Positions 59,617-64,000 of a stretch of DNA of 64,000 nt are shown in pieces (position 1 is the first letter of the stretch; every line of letters starts with the position of its first letter). The notes beneath the pieces are model-generated. The model was not told the origin of the DNA. It saw only the letters and a program-made list of their open reading frames with translations, and did no database searches. Position numbers and translations under genes: made by a program. The DNA comes from Rhodosporidiobolus odoratus (lineage: Eukaryota > Basidiomycota > Microbotryomycetes > Sporidiobolales > Sporidiobolaceae), in contig JAOANU010000005.1 in assembly GCA_034387635.1 (NCBI GenBank), forward strand, positions 1,426,001 to 1,490,000, given 5' to 3'.

Positions 59617-60810
59617 TACTGAAAAAGGAGGGCGCGAGGGTGGTCGAAACGGCGGGACTTTGATTCGCTTCAAGCTGTGACGTACCTATGGGGGGTCTGT
59701 AGTCCGATTTGAATGGAGAAGGCAGCCGGTGAAGGTGGGCAGACTGTAATGATGAGCAGAGAAGTGGACAGTGAATGGTTGCATCCGTCAATCATTGCTA
59801 TCCCGCTGGTGAACCTGCACAGATTTTAGCCTGCTAGTCTATGCTTCCTGCGCCAGACTACACCCTCGCAGACTGTCCCGCGTTGCCTACTCTCGTCAAC
59901 ATCGAAGTGTCTCATCTCAATACATGACCGCCGACCTAGACTACACAGGCCTCGCGTGCGACGGGAGGGTACGCAGTCCGTCGCAGGAGCTTATAGACGA
60001 TGTGAGCAGAACCGGCTCGCCTCTACCTGCGAGCGGCGTCGTTTTGCGGACGTCCAGATTGCGGGTGAGCGCGGCTGGGCAGGACCGCCTTCAAGCAGAC
60101 AAAGTACCAGTGAGCATTGTTTCTTCCCTATTCTCTCAACTGGAGCGAGCTCACGGGCGCTTGCCCCTTGACAGCTACCGTTGCTTCCCAGCCTATTTTC
60201 CGTGGACGAAGACACCGACGCCTTTTCCGGCTCAAGGGTCGCGAGCGAGCGTGCCCCCCCCCCCCCCCCCCCCCCCCTCGTACGCTCGATGGTTAGGACG
60301 AACGGAGGTTACCATCGATGCGATCGCTCTGTCCGCCACAGAGCCGGACATACCGCCCCTCCTCGCTTCCGCTTTTCTCCCCATTCCCTCTATTTCACCC
60401 TCTTCTACTCCTACTTCTGCCTATCTCGCATCGACCCCAAGCTCTACCTTGGCCTCTATACACACGTTGCTTACGTCTGGCTGCTGACGCGACACACAGC
60501 TGAACGCGGCTGCAGAAAAAGACCGCACCAGGGATCTTGGCCTACAAACTCCCTCTCCTGACTTGCTTCCCCTTGCGACAAGCTTCCCCGCTGCCGGGAA
60601 GCCCTTTGCGCTGTGCTGTTTTCCTCGCCGGTTGCACCGCCCAATCCAAAACTGCTTTGGCTCCTCTTCAGCTCCGTGGAGGAAAAGTTGAGCTCCTCCG
60701 TGGACTGTCCGAAGCTGCCCTCCCGTCTTGTCCTTCTCTCCCACCTTTCCTTCCTTCCCCTTCCTCCCTACGCACCTACCCACCCTCCGTCTACTACCTC
60801 ATCTCTCGAC
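59617..60810. other. unresolved region, possible short gene on plus strand
   Basis: An ATG at 59924 opens a frame (ADLDYTGLACDGR) with GT donors nearby, and protein-like pieces follow around 60180-60330, on both sides of a C24 run. I could not build a consistent gene model. Sequence from about 60540 to 60810 is pyrimidine-rich and is the likely promoter and leader of the gene at 60811. Confidence 0.3.
60254..60277. repeat. C24 homopolymer flanked by short inverted repeat
   Basis: Twenty-four consecutive C on the plus strand, bracketed by CGAGCGT on the left and ACGCTCG on the right. The G-rich strand could form quadruplex-like or slipped structures. Length may be inexact in the assembly. Confidence 0.85.
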
Positions 60811-62341
60811 ATGGAGACTCCCATCGTCTTCCAGAACCAGCTCCCAGCAGCCATCCTCCGCGGTCTTTCTCGCGCCAACTCTCGCTCTTCTGCCCGTCCT
60901 TCCTTCCCCATTGATGCCGACACCGACTCGGACGACGACGCGCCTCCCGTCCGCTCGTCGGGCAGGCAGATGACTGGCCTCCCATCAGAGATCGCTGCTC
61001 TTCAGAAGATGATGGGCGGATCCTCCTTGGGCGGTGCAGGTGGACTCGGAGGTCTTGGGATGCCCGTAAGTCTTCTTGGACGCTGTCGAGGAACGGCGAC
61101 AACGGACCGCGACAGGCAGCCGAAGAAGGCGCCGCTTTCCTGCGACGTTCTCTGCTGCCCGGTACGCCTCCTCCGTCCTTTCGAGCCACTGTACTGACGC
61201 TGATTCCTCTCCTATCTGCCTCTTCCCTCCTCCTGCCGCAGGAAAACTGCGACTGTGGTGACTGCCCCGAGTGCCGTGCCCGCCGCCGTCGCCGTCGCCG
61301 TGACAGCAAGTCCCTCCGCCACTACGACCTTCAGCCCGGAGCCGGCGATGGCACGCCCTCGGCGGAGTACCTCGCTCGCGTTGCCAAGCCGTCAAAGCCC
61401 GTCCCTTCGGACCACCCTCTCCTCGTCATCAGTCTCGACGGTGTCCTCGACGCCCGTCTTCCTTATCACCTTTCCGGCGGTTGGACCGACGTTCTCGCTC
61501 GCCCTTACCTCAAGACTTTCATGGTGAGTCTCGACTTATGCCAGAGTCAACACCAAATATGCTGACTTGTCTTCGCTGTAACAGGACTACCTTCTCAAGC
61601 AAGCATCACCATGGTCGATCGTCTTCTTCACTTCCCTCTCCCGCAAAAAGGCTCTCAAGACGATGAAGTCGCTCAAGCTCCCTACCGGTGGACCCGAACG
61701 AGACGAGCGCGACGGTGTGGTCGGACTGTTCGCTCGCGACGACATGCGGTAAGTCAACATAGTGCTATTCGATATTGCCTCGCCGACTGTCCTCATCCTG
61801 ATGTATCGTCTTCCTAGTAGAGGCTGGAACGGCGGCGAACTCGAGCTCAAGGACCTCGAAGAGATGTGGGACAAGCTCGAAGACGAAGAGGGCGTCCGTT
61901 GGGGTCCGGAAGACACCCTGGTCATGACCGACTACCCCGGTTACTACAAGAAACAACCCGCCAACTTCCTCCTCGTCCCTCGCCTCGACTACAAGTCCAC
62001 CACCCGCCCTCGCGATGACCAGTTCCTTCTCCTCATGATTGCGGTCCTCAAGGACTGCGAGACCGAGTCCAACTTCGCCTACCACATCTCGCAGATGGAA
62101 TGGAACAAGGAGCAGATTTGGATGTCGGACGACGAACACTCCACCAACGAGCGTAACGCTTACCTCCTCAACGCCGTCCGCAGTACGTCTGCGTTCTTTT
62201 GTTTTCGTCCTTCCCTTTTCTGCCTCTCGCAGCCTTCGATTCAAAACCTTGCTTCAACCCGCGCTAACGCCTTCTCCCCCATCTCCTCTCGCAGTCTGCG
62301 CTGACATGCGCATCGACATCACTGCCTTCACCGGCAACTAG
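60811..62341 (+). CDS. FCP1-homology (NIF-like) domain protein, probably catalytically altered
   Basis: Exons: 60811-61065, 61120-61161, 61242-61523, 61585-61748, 61818-62182 and 62295-62341, giving 384 residues. An N-terminal Ser/Asp- and Gly-rich part (1-85) leads to a Cys cluster (about 93-110, with CDCGDCPEC) followed by an Arg run, possibly a small zinc-binding basic module. Residues about 155-340 look like an FCP1/NIF HAD-type phosphatase fold: LLVISLDGVLDARLPY, ARPYLKTFMDYLLKQ, SPWSIVFFTSLSRKKALKTM and DTLVMTDYPGYYKKQP. In active relatives the first strand ends DLDxT/V with the first Asp as nucleophile; here that position is Ser163 and only the second Asp (165) remains. A non-catalytic binding role is inferred. 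Exon 2 was placed to keep phase. Confidence 0.7.
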
Positions 62342-63213
62342 ATTTCCCCCGGAACTCGCTGGCAGTCCCGGCGCTGGCGGACGGATGCCCATAAAAGGAG
62401 GATTTGCAGCTGTTCTCTTTCTTCTGCTTTTTGACTTTTTCTTTCTCGCTCTTTCCTGCCGTATCACTTTGCTTCGCAGTGATTTGTAACAGACTATGCT
62501 TCACCATTTTCTACTGTGCCAGGTTTCTTGCAAGGGCTGAGCGAGCGAGCGAACTCGTCTGTGCGCGCATTTCACGATGCCGGCCCGTTGGAAGCCCAGC
62601 ATCAGGGCTCGACTGTGATACCTGCCTGCTTGTACCTCAGCGTGCAGGTGTGCGCCTGGGATTCAAATCGTTTGGGAGCCGTCGCTGGATCCTCGTCCCG
62701 TCGTCTCCTCCGCCGGATCATTCCCACGTCGTCGACTTGCGTTCTGTCACCAGCAGAAACCGTGCAGCTGCCAGACTTCTCACAAGAACGACCAGGCAAG
62801 ACTCCGTTCGCCCGCGCAAGCCGTCATCGTTCTGGCAACCCAACCTTACTCTCTGGCTTCTCTCCACCTGCAAGCGTCGACGCAGCTTTTCTACGGTGAT
62901 TGTGAGCACTGTGATTGGCCGAAGGATACATCTGCTGTCTGACCGGCTTCTCCCCGCTGCAGCATGATTTCGCGCAGCACCTTCTCCCCCGCCTCCGCCA
63001 AATGAGGAACTGTACAATTCGGACTAGACCTGTCTCGACCTCTCCGTCCAGCAGTACGCAGTTCGCGAAGTAAATGCTTGGCAGAGCTAGGTGATGGCCG
63101 CAACCAACTGCGCGAAGAAGGATGGCGAACGACTCGATTCAGATTGGCTTGCTTTCTTTTTTCTCCCGCACTCTTCTCTACCCTCACACCGCATCCCAGC
63201 TTTTCAACGAAGC
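62342..63213. other. 872-bp gap, no gene recognised
   Basis: Follows the FCP1-like stop. A plus-strand frame (62404-62967) has an irregular composition and no family similarity. The last ~100 bp before 63214 are the likely promoter and leader of the secreted dioxygenase gene. Confidence 0.4.
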
Positions 63214-64000
63214 ATGAAGCTCTACACCGCTATCGCGACCGCTGCAGCCCTAGCGGGAGTCGTTTCGGGTGCGCCTCCGTTCATACCCATTCTGCTCCTT
63301 GACTGGCCGCAACTGATTTGCGTCGTTTTGTGCAGCTCATCCCGGCGAGGAGCACCTCCCCCGTACTCCTGTCGAGTTTGAGGCCCACGCCCTTCGTGCC
63401 AGGAAGGCTTCAAACTGCGCCTCTCACGTCAGCAACCTCAAAGCTCGCCGTCTCGCGAAACGCTCCTCCGGCATTCTCGCAAAGCGCAACGTTCCGACTT
63501 CAGCGCTCTCTGCCGCGACTGCTCAGGCGACGGGGTTTGTCATCGCTTAATGGCTGGGAGACTAGAGACGCGTGGCTGACTACTTTCGGGTTGTCGTACA
63601 TCGCTTTCTTCCCGTTGCAGCCTACTCAACACCACTTGCCTGACCACCCCCGAGGCTACCGAGGGTCCTTACTTCCTGAAGAACTCTCTGGTCCGCAGCG
63701 ACATCGCCGAGACGCAAGGCGGAATCCCGCTGAGTAAGGCCTGAGATTGAAGAGTTCGCATTCATCGCATCTTTGATGAGCTGACTTTCCCTCTACCTTT
63801 TGTCAGCCCTCGACATCGGCCTCATCGACATCAACACCTGCGAGCCTCTCTCGAACAACCTCGTCGAGATCTGGTCTGCAAACGCTACGGGTAGCTACTC
63901 GTGTATGTCTGACCGTCTTCCGATGGCGTTCCGTGCTTGTGGACCTTTCCGGCTGACGATTCTCGTGCTTCTCAGTCTTCTCGACTGCCTCCCTCGGCGG
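63214..64000 (+). CDS. secreted intradiol dioxygenase-like protein (5' part, runs off window)
   Basis: Exons: 63214-63268, 63336-63534, 63621-63733, 63807-63902 and 63976-64000 (continues beyond the window). The N terminus KLYTAIATAAALAGVVSG is a typical signal peptide with Ala-x-Gly type end, so the protein enters the secretory pathway. A basic region with several Lys-Arg pairs (residues about 45-65) may be a processed propeptide. The family signature of fungal extracellular intradiol ring-cleavage dioxygenases follows: CLTTPEATEGPYFLKNSLVR and LDIGLIDINTCEPLSNNLVE, then WSANATGSYS. Such Fe(III) enzymes open catechol-type rings, as in lignin or aromatic breakdown. The Tyr/His iron ligands lie downstream of the window and cannot be checked. 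Confidence 0.85.

Noticed and set aside
62404..62967. 187-codon plus-strand frame after the FCP1-like gene
   Set aside because: Begins within the 3' region, has irregular composition and no family similarity.
1..64000. tRNA, rRNA and CRISPR elements
   Set aside because: No cloverleaf with a GTTCRA-type arm, no rRNA-like block and no regularly spaced repeats were seen.

Overview
This window is nuclear DNA of an intron-dense, GC-rich basidiomycete fungus. Nearly every gene is split by several short introns (about 50-120 bp, GTRNGT...YAG), intergenic gaps are short, and the proteins are fungal: an SH3/acidic-tail type I myosin, a Cat2-type carnitine acetyltransferase ending in AKL, and a pyruvate decarboxylase. 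The intron density and base composition suggest a Pucciniomycotina yeast such as the red yeasts, but that is an inference from style. Exon structures below were read by hand: splice phases were checked to keep each reading frame open, but none was tested against transcripts.

Layout. 1-9 kb: a stand-alone cytochrome b5 with a peroxisomal-type C terminus (+), an unrecognised gene (+), a mitochondrial PPR-like protein (-), the spindle checkpoint protein MAD2 (-), and a poorly resolved stretch. 9-20 kb: type I myosin (+), an unrecognised gene (-), a 2-oxoglutarate/Fe(II) oxygenase (+), and a Golgi-type O-fucosyltransferase-like protein (+). 20-23 kb and 34.6-36.6 kb: two nearly identical copies of a ~2 kb block in opposite orientation, each with a small two-exon gene and a strong hairpin. 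They bracket an 11.6 kb interval holding an acidic/basic coiled-coil protein (+), carnitine acetyltransferase (+), pyruvate decarboxylase (-) and a multi-span membrane protein (+).

36.7-50.2 kb: anaphase-promoting complex subunit CDC16/Cut9 (-), a 1.6 kb gap, the PP1 regulator SDS22 (-) head to head with the mitochondrial translation factor GUF1 (+), and the AP-3 delta adaptin (-). 50-64 kb: a possible small membrane protein, a large methyltransferase-domain protein (-), a 14-span-type MFS transporter (+), a possible XLF/NEJ1-like end-joining factor (-), a poorly resolved stretch with a C24 run, an FCP1-fold protein lacking the usual nucleophile (+), and the 5' part of a secreted intradiol dioxygenase (+) that runs off the end.

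Most genes are unrelated housekeeping functions, not a pathway cluster. Loose themes are cell division (MAD2, CDC16, SDS22), acetyl/pyruvate and peroxisomal metabolism (CAT2, PDC, cytochrome b5) and membrane traffic (myosin I, AP-3). No tRNA, rRNA, CRISPR array or transposase was recognised. The most unusual structure is the inverted duplication at 21.0-23.0 and 34.6-36.6 kb.
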